The notes under the pieces are model-generated. The model was not told where the DNA came from. It searched no databases and saw nothing but the letters and a program-made list of their open reading frames with translations. From DGNJ01 sp002388905 (GTDB lineage: Bacteria; Pseudomonadota; Gammaproteobacteria; Pseudomonadales; Porticoccaceae): a DNA stretch of 64,000 bases. This document shows, piece by piece, positions 8,601-16,086 of the stretch. The translations under genes and the position numbers were made by a program. Position 1 is the stretch's first letter. Every line of letters begins with the position of its first letter. The stretch spans positions 1-64,000 of the forward strand of contig DAITSJ010000013.1 in assembly GCA_036843405.1 (NCBI GenBank), given 5' to 3'.

Positions 8601-9601
8601 CCCGCCAGCCCGGCTTTCGGTTTGGAACCGCGACCCACGGCACCTTCGTCGCGGATTTCGCCGCCGGCACCGGTGCCGGCGCCGGGAAAGGGCGCGATGG
8701 CGGTGGGATGGTTGTGGGTCTCCACCTTCATCAGGATATGGATGGGCTCGGCGTTGAAATCGTAACAACGGGAGTCCGGGTCCGGGTAGAAGCGTCCGGC
8801 CTCATGGCCGCGAATCACCGCGGCGTTGTCGGAATAGGCGGAGAGGACATTCTCCCCGCCAAGGGCGTGGGTGTTGCGGATCATGTCGAACAGCGACAGG
8901 GTCTGGTCGGCGCCGTCCAGCGTCCAGGACGCATTGAAGATCTTGTGGCGGCAGTGCTCCGAGTTCGCCTGGGCGAACATCATCAGTTCCACGTCCGTGG
9001 GGTTGCGGCCCAGATCGGTGAAACTCGCCACCAGGTAATCGATCTCGTCCTCCGCCAGCGCCAGCCCCAGGGAAACATTGGCCGCGACCATCGCATCGCG
9101 GCCCCGGTTCGCCAGGTCCACGGTCTCCAGGGGCCGCGGCTCGTGGTGGCTGAACAACCGGGCGGCGTCGTCGAGCCGGCTGAAGGTCGTCTCCACCATC
9201 CGGTCGTGGAACAGGTGCAGCACTTTCTCCCTTTTCGCCGCGCTCAGGGGCACATCACCATGGAGGTAATAGGCAACGCCCCGCTCCAGTCGACGCACCT
9301 TGCTCAGCCCCGCATTATGGGCGATATCCGTGGCCTTGCTGGACCAGGGCGACACCGTACCCGGCCGCGGTGTCACCAGCACCAGTGTACCGTCCTGGGC
9401 TTCCTGGTCGCCTCGGGGGCCGTAGGTGAGCAGTGCTTCCAGCACCCGGTTCTCGTCCGCCGTCAACTCGCCGTCGATTTCGGCAAAATGGGTGTACTCG
9501 GAATACAGCGAGTGAATCTCGGGAATAACGGCCTGCAGTGAAGCCAGGAGCTTTTGCTTGCGGAAGGAGGACAGTGCCGGAGCGCCGCGCAGTATCAGCA
9601 T
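5627..9601 (-). CDS. purL: Phosphoribosylformylglycinamidine synthase PurL
   Basis: Full-length single-chain FGAM synthetase (1324 aa), the fourth step of purine synthesis: FGAR + ATP + glutamine to FGAM. The N-terminal PurS-like region is followed by two AIR-synthase-type halves (for example VETHNHPTAIAPFPGAGTG, and GKDSM near the second half). A class I glutaminase domain begins near residue 1060, with nucleophile C1159 in GVCNGCQML and partners H1284/E1286 in PHPERV. It is monocistronic and divergent from mltF. The other purine genes in the window, purM and purN, lie more than 10 kb away. A small GC-rich hairpin (9653-9671) lies just upstream, with no evident PurR box. Confidence 0.98.
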   Translation of the reverse strand: MLILRGAPALSSFRKQKLLASLQAVIPEIHSLYSEYTHFAEIDGELTADENRVLEALLTYGPRGDQEAQDGTLVLVTPRPGTVSPWSSKATDIAHNAGLSKVRRLERGVAYYLHGDVPLSAAKREKVLHLFHDRMVETTFSRLDDAARLFSHHEPRPLETVDLANRGRDAMVAANVSLGLALAEDEIDYLVASFTDLGRNPTDVELMMFAQANSEHCRHKIFNASWTLDGADQTLSLFDMIRNTHALGGENVLSAYSDNAAVIRGHEAGRFYPDPDSRCYDFNAEPIHILMKVETHNHPTAIAPFPGAGTGAGGEIRDEGAVGRGSKPKAGLAGFSVSNLRIPGYGQPWESDYGKPDRIASALDIMLDGPIGAAAFNNEFGRPNLCGYFRSFEMDFDGERRGYHKPIMIAGGYGNIREDHIDKDTFEPGCSLIVLGGPAMLIGLGGGAASSMASGSSREDLDFASVQRQNPEIQRRCQEVIDQCWQRGETNPIAFIHDVGAGGLSNAFPELVKDGGCGGEFDLRKVPSDEPGMSPREIWCNEAQERYVMAVRPGDLETFEAICQRERCPYAVVGNSTEEHSLVVNDTVLDVRPVDLPMSVLFGKPPKMHRDARKHYPRVRPFGTSNIDVHEAVERVLQHPAVAGKHFLITIGDRSITGLVARDQMVGPWQVPVADCAVTTIAHDSYAGEAMAMGERTPLALLDGPAAGRMAIGEAITNIAAAAIETLGDVKLSANWMCAAGHQGEDEKLFRTVEAVAMDLCPRLGITIPVGKDSMSMRTAWRDGDDDRAVTAPLSLIVSAFAPVTDARNTLTPQLRTDRGDTDLLLIDLGVARNRLGGSILAQVYGELGSTPPDLDMPALVQHFFAVIQESRRKGELLAYHDRSDGGLLATLAEMAFAGRTGIKVELDGLGDDALAALFSEELGAVIQIPRRDRQAVLRRFHLAGMADMVTVIGAPAGDNRLTFALGGKTFYKESRTRLQQLWSETSYRLQALRDNPDCADQEFETIRADDPGLSAKFTFDPKEDVSAPYTVKSGSKRPVEDPGRSAELHLEDEEGVAVIGSRPRVAILREQGVNSQVEMAAAFHLAGLESVDVHMSDILSGDVSLKSFQGLVACGGFSYGDVLGAGEGWAKTILFNSRARDEFEAFFHRGDTFSLGVCNGCQMLSTLKSLIPGAGHWPRFVRNLSEQFEARTSLVRVEETPSVLLAGMAGSHLPIAVAHGEGRVEVADARALKALEKSGTTALRFIDNKLSVTDQYPANPNGSPQGITGITSEDGRATIMMPHPERVFRTVTNSWHPDDESPDAWGEYSGWMRLFRNARVFLG

Positions 9602-9893
9602 GAAAATCTCTCGTCTGCCGGTGGTGAAGAGCGCGGTATTGTACTGGAATTAGGTGCTGCAGGGCAGCACCAGTTTGCCGTGCTCCGGCACTGTCCGGGC
9701 ACACTCCGGGAGCAGTCCCGGCGTCGGGACATACGACGGCGCAGGTCGCTAACAATGGCTTGCCAACACCCGAAAAGGCGACGGGCGAGAGAGCCCGACA
9801 TTGCCCCGCCAGCGTGCACAAGCCGGAACGACCGGCTATTGATCCCGAGGAGGTGTCACTCTACGCTAACCGCTCCGACCATCGGCTGTATCG

Positions 9894-11348
9894 ATGAAAC
9901 TGAAGTGGTTGAAAATAAAGCGGACCCTGCGCAGAAGTATTCTGGCCGCCCTGGTTCTCATCCTCGCCCTGACGCTGAGCACAAGCCGGCAGTCCACGGA
10001 TCTGGAAGCCATCCTCGCCCGCGGCGAGTTGCGCATGGTGACCCGTCCGGGACCGATTACCTATTACCAGGACGCCAAGGGCAAAAGCGGGCTGGATTAC
10101 CTGCTGGCACGGGATTTCGCCAGGCGCCTGGGCGTTGACCTCAAAGTCACCACCACCGCCAGCCTCGCCAAGCTGTTCAACATGCTGGGAGGCCCCAACG
10201 CCGACCTGGGCGCCGCCAGCCTCACGCTTACCGAGGAGCGTCGCCGGCGATACCGGTTCTCCCGCCCCTACGCCGATGTCGTGCAGACCGTCATCTACCG
10301 ACGGGGCACCCGCCGGCCCCGCGACATCGGGGACCTCGGCGACGGCGAACTGGCAGTCATTGCCGACAGTTCCCATGAGGAACGTCTGCGGGAGCTGCGT
10401 GGGGAGCACCCCGGTTTACGCTGGCGGAGCCTGGAGGACGTGGAAATGGTCGAACTGATGGACTGGGTTCATCGGGGCGATCTCGACTATGCGGTTATCG
10501 ATTCCACCACCTACACCGCCCACCGGGCCCTCTACCCCCGGGCCAAGGCCGCGTTCGAGATCACCGATCCCCAGAAACTGGCCTGGGTTTTTGCCCGGCA
10601 CGGGGATGGCTCGTTGATCGAGGCGGCCAACCGGTTCCTGACCGCCGTCGATGAGAGCGGGCGTCTGGAGGCTCTGCGCAAACGCTTTTTCGGCGGCATC
10701 GAGAACTTCACGGTGGCGGGCTCCCAGCTCTTTGCCCGCCGGATTAAAAACCGGCTTCCGCAATACGAACCGCTGTTCCGCAAGGTGGCCAGAGAAACCG
10801 GAATCGACTGGCATCTGCTCGCCGCCATTGCCTACCAGGAATCCCACTGGAACCCCCTGGCCATCTCCCCCACCGGGGTGCGTGGCCTGATGATGCTGAC
10901 CCTGGATACCGCCGGCCGGGTGGGAATCGCCAACCGGCTCGATCCGTTGCAGAGCCTGCGCGGGGGCGCCAGCTATTTCCTCGACATCAAGAGCCGTTTG
11001 CCATCGGATATCCACGAGCCGGACCGCACCTGGTTTACCCTTGCCGCCTATAATGTCGGCATGGGTCACCTTGAAGACGCGCGGGTACTCACCGAACGCG
11101 CGGGTCGGGATCCCCACCGCTGGGATCATGTCCGGGAATTTCTGCCGCTGCTTCAACAGCAGAAGTACTACCAGACCGTCCGCTACGGTTACGCGCGCGG
11201 GGGCGAGCCGGTGCTTTACGTCCGGAATATCCGCAAGTATCTGCAGATCCTCCAGTGGAACACCATTGAAAAAAATCGCCGTCAACAAGAGGTACGCCCG
11301 GATTTCCCCGAGTACCGGTGGGACGACGGTCGCTTTCTCACGCTGTAA
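9894..11348 (+). CDS. mltF: Membrane-bound lytic murein transglycosylase F
   Basis: A 484-aa two-domain MltF. A single N-terminal membrane anchor (about residues 15-32) is followed by a periplasmic solute-binding-type domain (about 35-270, family 3 SBP-like, ending FFGGIENF) and a C-terminal SLT lysozyme-like domain. The catalytic glutamate is E316 in AYQESHWNP, followed by SPTGVRGLMMLT and AAYNVGMGHLEDAR, all standard for family 1 lytic transglycosylases. It cleaves peptidoglycan glycan strands to 1,6-anhydro-muropeptides. Unlike most MltF there is no lipobox, so anchoring is probably by the hydrophobic helix. It is divergent from purL. Confidence 0.95.
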   Translation: MKLKWLKIKRTLRRSILAALVLILALTLSTSRQSTDLEAILARGELRMVTRPGPITYYQDAKGKSGLDYLLARDFARRLGVDLKVTTTASLAKLFNMLGGPNADLGAASLTLTEERRRRYRFSRPYADVVQTVIYRRGTRRPRDIGDLGDGELAVIADSSHEERLRELRGEHPGLRWRSLEDVEMVELMDWVHRGDLDYAVIDSTTYTAHRALYPRAKAAFEITDPQKLAWVFARHGDGSLIEAANRFLTAVDESGRLEALRKRFFGGIENFTVAGSQLFARRIKNRLPQYEPLFRKVARETGIDWHLLAAIAYQESHWNPLAISPTGVRGLMMLTLDTAGRVGIANRLDPLQSLRGGASYFLDIKSRLPSDIHEPDRTWFTLAAYNVGMGHLEDARVLTERAGRDPHRWDHVREFLPLLQQQKYYQTVRYGYARGGEPVLYVRNIRKYLQILQWNTIEKNRRQQEVRPDFPEYRWDDGRFLTL

Positions 11349-11365
11349 AGGAACCACGCTGTAAA

Positions 11366-11395
11366 GAAAAAAAGGCGCCACTGCTTGCGTGGCGT
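11366..11395 (-). terminator. Minus-strand hairpin with T-run downstream of DUF3096/radical-SAM remnant region
   Basis: On the minus strand CGCCAC and GTGGCG pair around a 7-nt loop (11394-11376), followed after two Cs by a seven-T tract and then CTTT. It would stop transcription arriving from the tadA/radical-SAM side. The long distance from the remnant's stop fits the idea that the original 3' end of that gene was deleted. Confidence 0.5.
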
Positions 11396-11545
11396 GCATA
11401 ACGGGCAGCAGCCCGGAGTTGCTGTCGATGGTCTATGCTTGCCGGTAGCTTAAACGGCCCTCATCGCCACCGCACTGCCGACGGTGGTCTGCGGACGCCA
11501 TTGAGCAAATGCCGCCGGCGATCAACCACAGACAAGGAGAATGCC

Positions 11546-11695
11546 ATGACCGCCACCTTTACCCTTGCCCTGGCTCCGCTGATTTCCCTGATTGCGGGGA
11601 TCCTGATCCTGGTTATCCCCCGATTGCTCAACTATATCGTAGCGATCTACCTGATCCTGATCGGGATTCTGGGTCTGTTCAATATCAGTCTCTAA
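11546..11695 (+). CDS. DUF3096 small membrane peptide
   Basis: A 49-aa protein made almost entirely of two hydrophobic helices (about 5-25 and 28-46), with PLISLIAGILILVIPRLLNY and a short LFNISL tail, matching the DUF3096 family of tiny inner-membrane proteins. The ATG at 11546 was chosen over upstream in-frame codons because AAGGAG lies 6 nt before it. Function unknown. It is an isolated gene between mltF and the radical-SAM remnant on the other strand. Confidence 0.8.
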   Translation: MTATFTLALAPLISLIAGILILVIPRLLNYIVAIYLILIGILGLFNISL

Positions 11696-11732
11696 GCGCC
11701 CGTTAGCAGTCCATAACAGCACCAGGCTGAAC

Positions 11733-12206
11733 TCAACCAAACAGGTCGGCCTGGGGATGGGACGGCCGGAAACCGCTGCAATCCAGGGGTTGATAGCAAT
11801 CAGTATTGCCGGACAGGTTGATGGGTCGGCACCGATAGCCGGGTTTACAAAGCTCTTCCCGCAATCGCTCAACCAGGCCCGTGCGGGCGATCAGGTTGGT
11901 TTCGAAGTCGATGCCCGGCGACAGGTCCCAGTAAGCGTGACTGGGTCGGACATAGCAGTATACACAGCCATGCTCGCAGCCCCGGTAGGGATTCAGGGAC
12001 CGGTCAAAGCCCAGATCCGGTGAGCGGTTCCAGGACAGGGCGCTCTTCGCCACCTCCTCGCGCACGGTTGTCGCCAGCGATTCCGGCGCCTCGTCCCGCC
12101 ACCAGTCGTCGTCCACCGGTTCGCTGATCTGGCGCGCAAAGCGATTGGGGGGGTTGAAGGTGGCGCCACGGCCTCTGCGAATCTGCCCGGATTGGCTCAT
12201 GCCCAT
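11733..12206 (-). pseudogene. Truncated PA0069-type radical SAM protein
   Basis: The N-terminal half of a SPL-like radical SAM protein (PA0069/Rv2578c family). It contains RGRGATFNPPNRF, SLNPYRGCEHGCVYCYVR with the CxxxCxxC cluster motif (CEHGCVYC) and PSHAYWDLSPGIDFETN. After GYRCRPINLSGNTDCYQP, where intact homologues continue for about 180 residues, the frame runs into an unrelated tail and stops. Intact members are about 350 aa. The missing half is not seen in another frame before the DUF3096 gene, so a 3' deletion is likelier than a point frameshift. The start is uncertain among ATGs at 12239, 12206 and 12200. Probably co-transcribed with tadA. Confidence 0.75.
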
Positions 12207-12276
12207 AATACCTGTATATATATACAAATAGTTTAGCAAAAAGCGTGCCTCTGGAAAGTCCTCTACCCCCGGCCGA

Positions 12277-12750
12277 CTAACGCCTGGACCGGAAAAACGT
12301 TCGCATCAGGTCCCCGCATCGGGTGGCCAGAACACCCTCTCGCCACTGGATACGGTGGTTGTAGTGCAGCGCGGCCATCAGCTCCAGCCGGCTCACCACG
12401 GCACCGGCTCTGGGTTCCCTGGCGCCGAATACCAGGGTCTCCACCCGGGCGTGTATGAGGGCGCCAACGCACATGGTGCAGGGTTCGATGGTGACGTAGA
12501 GGGTCGAGCCTGGGAGCCGGTAATTGCCCGCGGCCGATGCGGCGCAACGCAGGGCGTTGATTTCGGCGTGGGCGCTCGGGTCCCGCGACCCGATGGGACT
12601 GTTGTAACCTTCACCCAGGACGGTTCCGTTCCGCACCAGTACCGCGCCCACCGGCACCTCCCCCTCGGCAGCGGCCCGGGCCGCCAGATCCAGGGCCCGC
12701 GCCATCCATTTTTCGTCCTGCCCGGCCAGGGCATCGTTTTCACTGGTCAA
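12277..12750 (-). CDS. tadA: tRNA-specific adenosine deaminase TadA
   Basis: A 157-aa enzyme that converts A34 to inosine in tRNA-Arg(ACG). The zinc deaminase signature is complete: H61-A-E63 (HAEIN) supplies the zinc histidine and the proton-shuttling glutamate, and C91/C94 in PCTMC complete the site. Length and C-terminal FFRSRR basic tail fit TadA rather than cytidine or guanine deaminases. The start is a TTG with a strong AAAGGAG 7 nt upstream. Confidence 0.95.
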   Translation of the reverse strand: MTSENDALAGQDEKWMARALDLAARAAAEGEVPVGAVLVRNGTVLGEGYNSPIGSRDPSAHAEINALRCAASAAGNYRLPGSTLYVTIEPCTMCVGALIHARVETLVFGAREPRAGAVVSRLELMAALHYNHRIQWREGVLATRCGDLMRTFFRSRR

Positions 12751-12866
12751 CGACTGGCTCCTTTACGCAATTCACGGGCTTGATCTTCCCGAACCGGTGC
12801 GGCTGTAGCGTACCGGAACAAAGGCAACTAAACTCACCGCTTTATCAAAGGCCAAACGGATACTCC

Positions 12867-13577
12867 ATGACTTACTGCGTCGGCATGACCCTCAATGAGG
12901 GTATTATCATGGCAGCGGATACCCGCACCAACGCGGGCGTCGATCAGATCGCCACCTTCCCCAAACTCTTCACCTTCGAGAATACCGGCGAACGGGTGGT
13001 CATGCTCACCACATCCGGTAACCTGGCCACGTCCCAGCGCGTGATCAGCATCCTCAAGCAACAAATCGCCCGCAAGGAAGAAACCAACATTTTTGCCTGC
13101 GACAGTCTCTTCCAGATTGCCGATCTGGTGGGCCAGACACTGGTCAGCACGCAGAAACTGTACCGCGAGGAAAACGAAGACAGGAAAGTGGACTTCAATG
13201 CCAACTTCATCCTTGGCGGACAGATCAGGGGGCAGGCGCAGGCTGTCTATCGCATTTACCCCGAGGGCAATTTCATCCGCGCCACGCCGGACACCCCGTT
13301 TTTCCAGATCGGCGAGTCGAAGTACGGCAAACCCATCCTCGACCGTATCATTACGCCGGAAACGCCCCTCAACCAGGCGATGAAGTGCTCGCTGATCTCC
13401 TTTGATTCGACCATGAAGTCCAATCTCTCAGTGGGCATGCCCATCGACCTGGCCATCTATCGCACGGACAGCCTGGAGATCAAGATCGAACGGCTCCTTC
13501 CGGACGACCGCTATTTCAACAAGCTGGCCAAAGCCTGGGGCGAGGGCCTCAAGCACCTGTTCCATCAATTGCCCTGA
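12867..13577 (+). CDS. Anbu, proteasome-like Ntn-hydrolase
   Basis: A 236-aa Ntn-hydrolase of the Anbu (bacterial proteasome homologue) family. After the initiator Met comes Thr2 (MTYCVGM), the expected nucleophile position, then AADTRTNAGVDQIATFPKL, the family hallmark. FILGGQIRG and the GxxxYGKPILDR region complete the fold. Anbu forms helical oligomers and is usually linked to genes for an alpha-E protein, a transglutaminase-like protein and an ATP-grasp/circularly permuted ligase; none of these is next to it here. HslV is shorter (about 175 aa) and normally paired with hslU. The ATG at 12867 is used because it gives the canonical N terminus; upstream in-frame sequence is not conserved-looking. 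Confidence 0.9.
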   Translation: MTYCVGMTLNEGIIMAADTRTNAGVDQIATFPKLFTFENTGERVVMLTTSGNLATSQRVISILKQQIARKEETNIFACDSLFQIADLVGQTLVSTQKLYREENEDRKVDFNANFILGGQIRGQAQAVYRIYPEGNFIRATPDTPFFQIGESKYGKPILDRIITPETPLNQAMKCSLISFDSTMKSNLSVGMPIDLAIYRTDSLEIKIERLLPDDRYFNKLAKAWGEGLKHLFHQLP

Positions 13578-13585
13578 GCGGCCGT

Positions 13586-13855
13586 TCAACGCACTTCGAA
13601 GCCCTGCGGCACGGCCGCAGAACCGTCCTCCCGCCACCGGACATCATCCACCCGGGCGTTGGCGGGCCCCGCTTCCACGGCCGCCTGAACGTCCCGCACA
13701 GCCGACTCCTCCCCGCACAGCAGCACCTCAACGCGCCCGTCCGGCAGGTTGCGGGCGTAGCCCCGGACACCCCGGTGCTGCGCCGCTTCCTGGACATGGC
13801 GCCGAAAAAATACACCCTGTACCCGGCCGCCGACGGTTCCCATAACCTGTATCAT
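13586..13855 (-). CDS. acyP: Acylphosphatase
   Basis: An 89-aa acylphosphatase that hydrolyses carboxyl-phosphate bonds. GRVQGVFFRR (10-19) provides the phosphate-binding loop and catalytic R18, and N36 in ARNLPDGRVEV orients the nucleophilic water. The family consensus GVGFR is GVFFR here. The first codons overlap the stop of the upstream thioredoxin-like gene (ATGA), so the two are coupled. It converges with the Anbu gene, leaving 8 nt between stops. Confidence 0.92.
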   Translation of the reverse strand: MIQVMGTVGGRVQGVFFRRHVQEAAQHRGVRGYARNLPDGRVEVLLCGEESAVRDVQAAVEAGPANARVDDVRWREDGSAAVPQGFEVR

Positions 13856-14310
13856 GACTCCTCCCCGCCGTCGCGAACCTGCGCCAGTGCCTCGTTAAGC
13901 GTTGCCAGGGTCTGGGGGCCGGTCAGGGTGAGGACCAGTTGCCCCGAGGCATCGAAGACCAGGGTTTCCGGGAGTCCCGCCGGCGCGGCAATCCCCCGGG
14001 ACCGGCGCGGGTCCCACCGGAGCGTGGGAAACTCGATACCCAGGGCCTTCTCCTGCCGCGCCAGCGCCTGGCCGGTATGTCCGTCGAAATCGACGCCCAC
14101 GACTCGAACCCGGTCCGGATGATTTCCCTGGAACCGGTTCAACGCCGGGATTTCCTCGCGACAGGGTTCGCACCAGACCGCCCAGTAATTGACGAAGACG
14201 GTTTTACCTTCGAAGTCGGCAAGTACCGGGCCACGGGGGTTGTCGGCGCCGCCACAGGCGCCGAGCAACGAGATCGTCACCAGGGCAACGATTTTTCTCG
14301 ATAACATCAT
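13852..14310 (-). CDS. TlpA/ResA-type thioredoxin-like lipoprotein
   Basis: A 152-aa periplasmic thiol-disulfide protein. The signal peptide ends in lipobox LLGAC with lipidated C19. The redox motif is WCEPC (C47/C50) in NYWAVWCEPCREEIPAL, followed by the cis-proline region LPETLVFDASG. It probably reduces or isomerises envelope disulfides (TlpA/DsbE-like), but no cytochrome c maturation genes are nearby. The start at the first of two adjacent ATGs was preferred because AGGA lies 9 nt upstream; an ATG at 14331 is also in frame. Coupled to acyP. Confidence 0.88.
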   Translation of the reverse strand: MMLSRKIVALVTISLLGACGGADNPRGPVLADFEGKTVFVNYWAVWCEPCREEIPALNRFQGNHPDRVRVVGVDFDGHTGQALARQEKALGIEFPTLRWDPRRSRGIAAPAGLPETLVFDASGQLVLTLTGPQTLATLNEALAQVRDGGEES

Positions 14311-14713
14311 GGCATTTTTCCTGGTTTGCATTCATAGGTTCTCTCGCACGATTGTCCGGTGCCGCGGTTGCGGAAACGACCTCCGGCAAGGGAACAAAAC
14401 CGTCCGCAGATTTGCGGGCGGCAACCTTGATTCGATCAATCTATTGTAACAGAGGGGTCGCAGGCCGGCCCCGAGGGCCGCCCACACACCCTGGTCGAAA
14501 ATAGCGGGGGCGGTCATCGGGAATAAGTGGGAACACGGGGCTGAAAAAGCTACCGGTCAGAGGCTCGGCTGCGCAACGACGCTGGCCAGAATTTTGGGGA
14601 CTTTACTTCTGGGGCTTCATAGTTGCTCCTATTATAGTTGGTGCTAATAGTCTGGCCCTCCACAGCCCAAGCCATTAAGATAACCGGCCAATATTCCCGC
14701 CCATGGCAACATT
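14311..14713. other. Intergenic region without recognised gene, upstream of arsC
   Basis: About 400 nt between the thioredoxin-like gene and arsC (divergent). I see no coding or RNA gene. Two small elements are visible: a near-palindrome TTGATTCGATCAA (14427-14439), and a possible plus-strand promoter, TTGCTC (14623) and TAATAG (14645) with a 16-nt spacer, ahead of arsC. Neither is strong. Confidence 0.4.
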
Positions 14714-15058
14714 ATGGTCACCATTTACCACAACCCGCGCTGTTCCAAATCCCGCCAGACCCTGGCCCTGCTCCAGGAAAACGGCATCGAGCCACGGATT
14801 GTCCGCTATCTGGAGACGCCACCGGATGCGGCCACCCTGAAATCCCTGTTGGCGGCACTGGGCATGCGGCCCCGGGACCTGATCCGCACCGGCGAAGAGG
14901 AATACAAGCGCCTCAATCTGGCCGACAAATCCCTGGACGACGACCGGCTTATAGAGGCCATGGCGAGCCATCCTCGGCTCATCCAGCGCCCCATCGTCAT
15001 CAACGGCAAGCAAGCCGCCCTGGGGCGCCCCCCGGAAGCGGTGCTCGATATTCTCTGA
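14714..15058 (+). CDS. arsC: Arsenate reductase, glutaredoxin type (ArsC family)
   Basis: A 114-aa ArsC of the plasmid R773/E. coli type that reduces arsenate to arsenite with glutathione/glutaredoxin. It has catalytic C10 in YHNPRCSKSR, the RYLETPP strand with Arg and a conserved QRPIVINGKQAALGRPPE segment that supplies the remaining active-site Arg. No arsB or arsR is adjacent; instead wrbA follows with the start inside the arsC stop (TGATG), a common chromosomal arrangement (YfgD-like). Confidence 0.93.
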   Translation: MVTIYHNPRCSKSRQTLALLQENGIEPRIVRYLETPPDAATLKSLLAALGMRPRDLIRTGEEEYKRLNLADKSLDDDRLIEAMASHPRLIQRPIVINGKQAALGRPPEAVLDIL

Positions 15059-15645
15059 TGCCTGGTTACATTCTGATTCTGTATTACAGCCGTGAGGGCA
15101 GTGTCGCCGCCATGGCCTCCCAGATTGCCCGGGGCGTGGAGCTGGCAGGCCTGGAGGCCCGGTTGCGCACCGTGCCGCCTGTCTCCACGACGACAGAAGC
15201 CGTGGACCCGGAAATCCCCGGCGAAGGCCCCCTTTATTGCACCCTCGACGATCTCAGGCAATGCGCCGGCCTTATCCTGGGCAGTCCCACCCGCTTCGGC
15301 AATATGGCCGCGCCCCTTAAATATTTTCTGGATGGCACCGGCGAGATGTGGATGAACGGCACCCTGGCGGGCAGACCGGCGGCGGCCTTCACATCGACGG
15401 CGAGCCTGCACGGCGGCCAGGAGGCCACCCTGCTGACCATGATGGTCCCCCTGCTCCACCACGGCATGGTGCTCGCCGGTCTCCCTTACAGCGAACCGGC
15501 GCTGACCCGTACCCGCAGCGGCGGCACACCGTACGGGCCGTCCCACGCCGCCGGTACCGACAACCGCCCCCTCACCGACGACGAAATCGAGCTGTGCCGG
15601 GCCCTGGGGCAACGGCTGGCGCACCTGGCGGGAAAGCTGGCATGA
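15058..15645 (+). CDS. wrbA: NAD(P)H:quinone oxidoreductase WrbA
   Basis: A 195-aa flavodoxin-fold enzyme that reduces quinones by two electrons. The FMN phosphate loop is YYSREGSVAAMA (near 9-20), and SPTRFGNMAAPLKYFLD and FTSTASLHGGQE are WrbA signatures. SHAAGTDNRPLTDDE near the C terminus is also typical. It is coupled at both ends, overlapping arsC (TGATG) and the DUF2069 gene (ATGA), so the three form one operon. Confidence 0.94.
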   Translation: MPGYILILYYSREGSVAAMASQIARGVELAGLEARLRTVPPVSTTTEAVDPEIPGEGPLYCTLDDLRQCAGLILGSPTRFGNMAAPLKYFLDGTGEMWMNGTLAGRPAAAFTSTASLHGGQEATLLTMMVPLLHHGMVLAGLPYSEPALTRTRSGGTPYGPSHAAGTDNRPLTDDEIELCRALGQRLAHLAGKLA

Positions 15646-16031
15646 TCAAGGCCCTGGAAACCAAACTCTATTACGCCAGACGTTTCACCTGGGGCGCGTA
15701 TTTCCTCCTGATTGTCAACCTGCTGGCTGCCGGGGCGGATGCCCAGATGTACAGCCTGATGATCGTCAGCGTCCTGCCCTTGCTGATCTTCCTGCCCGGT
15801 ATGGCCCGGGAAAACTACAAAAGCCTGTCGCTGCTTTGTTTTGTCACCCTCTTTTACTTTATCGTCGTCGTGGTCAACCTGGGTGGGCCGGACCCTTCCC
15901 TGTACGATGTCTTTTCCCTGATACTGATCGTGGTGCTCTTTATCGCCGCGATGATGTTCAGTCGCTGGAAACAGCACGCCCTGGCCCGTGCCGGCGCGCC
16001 CCAATCGCCGAATGGGCCGCCGGAATCATGA
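15642..16031 (+). CDS. DUF2069 inner-membrane protein
   Basis: A 129-aa protein with about four transmembrane helices, starting MIKALETKLYYARRFTWGAY and containing LPLLIFLPGMARENYKSL, matching the DUF2069 family that follows arsC-wrbA in many gammaproteobacteria. Function unknown. The C terminus is a short Pro/Ala-rich tail. It begins within the wrbA stop. Confidence 0.85.
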   Translation: MIKALETKLYYARRFTWGAYFLLIVNLLAAGADAQMYSLMIVSVLPLLIFLPGMARENYKSLSLLCFVTLFYFIVVVVNLGGPDPSLYDVFSLILIVVLFIAAMMFSRWKQHALARAGAPQSPNGPPES

Positions 16032-16086
16032 CAGCCAGACAGGCACTATCCTGACACCACCCCGACACTGATGTGATGGACAGATT

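Noticed and set aside
6776..9541. Long plus-strand open frame (921 codons) opposite purL
   Set aside because: It is antisense to a certain purL, has no recognisable domain, and results from high GC and codon bias.
9653..9671. Hairpin GGTGCTGC-AGG-GCAGCACC upstream of purL as riboswitch or PurR operator
   Set aside because: Too small for a purine riboswitch and no PUR box; left as a minor hairpin.
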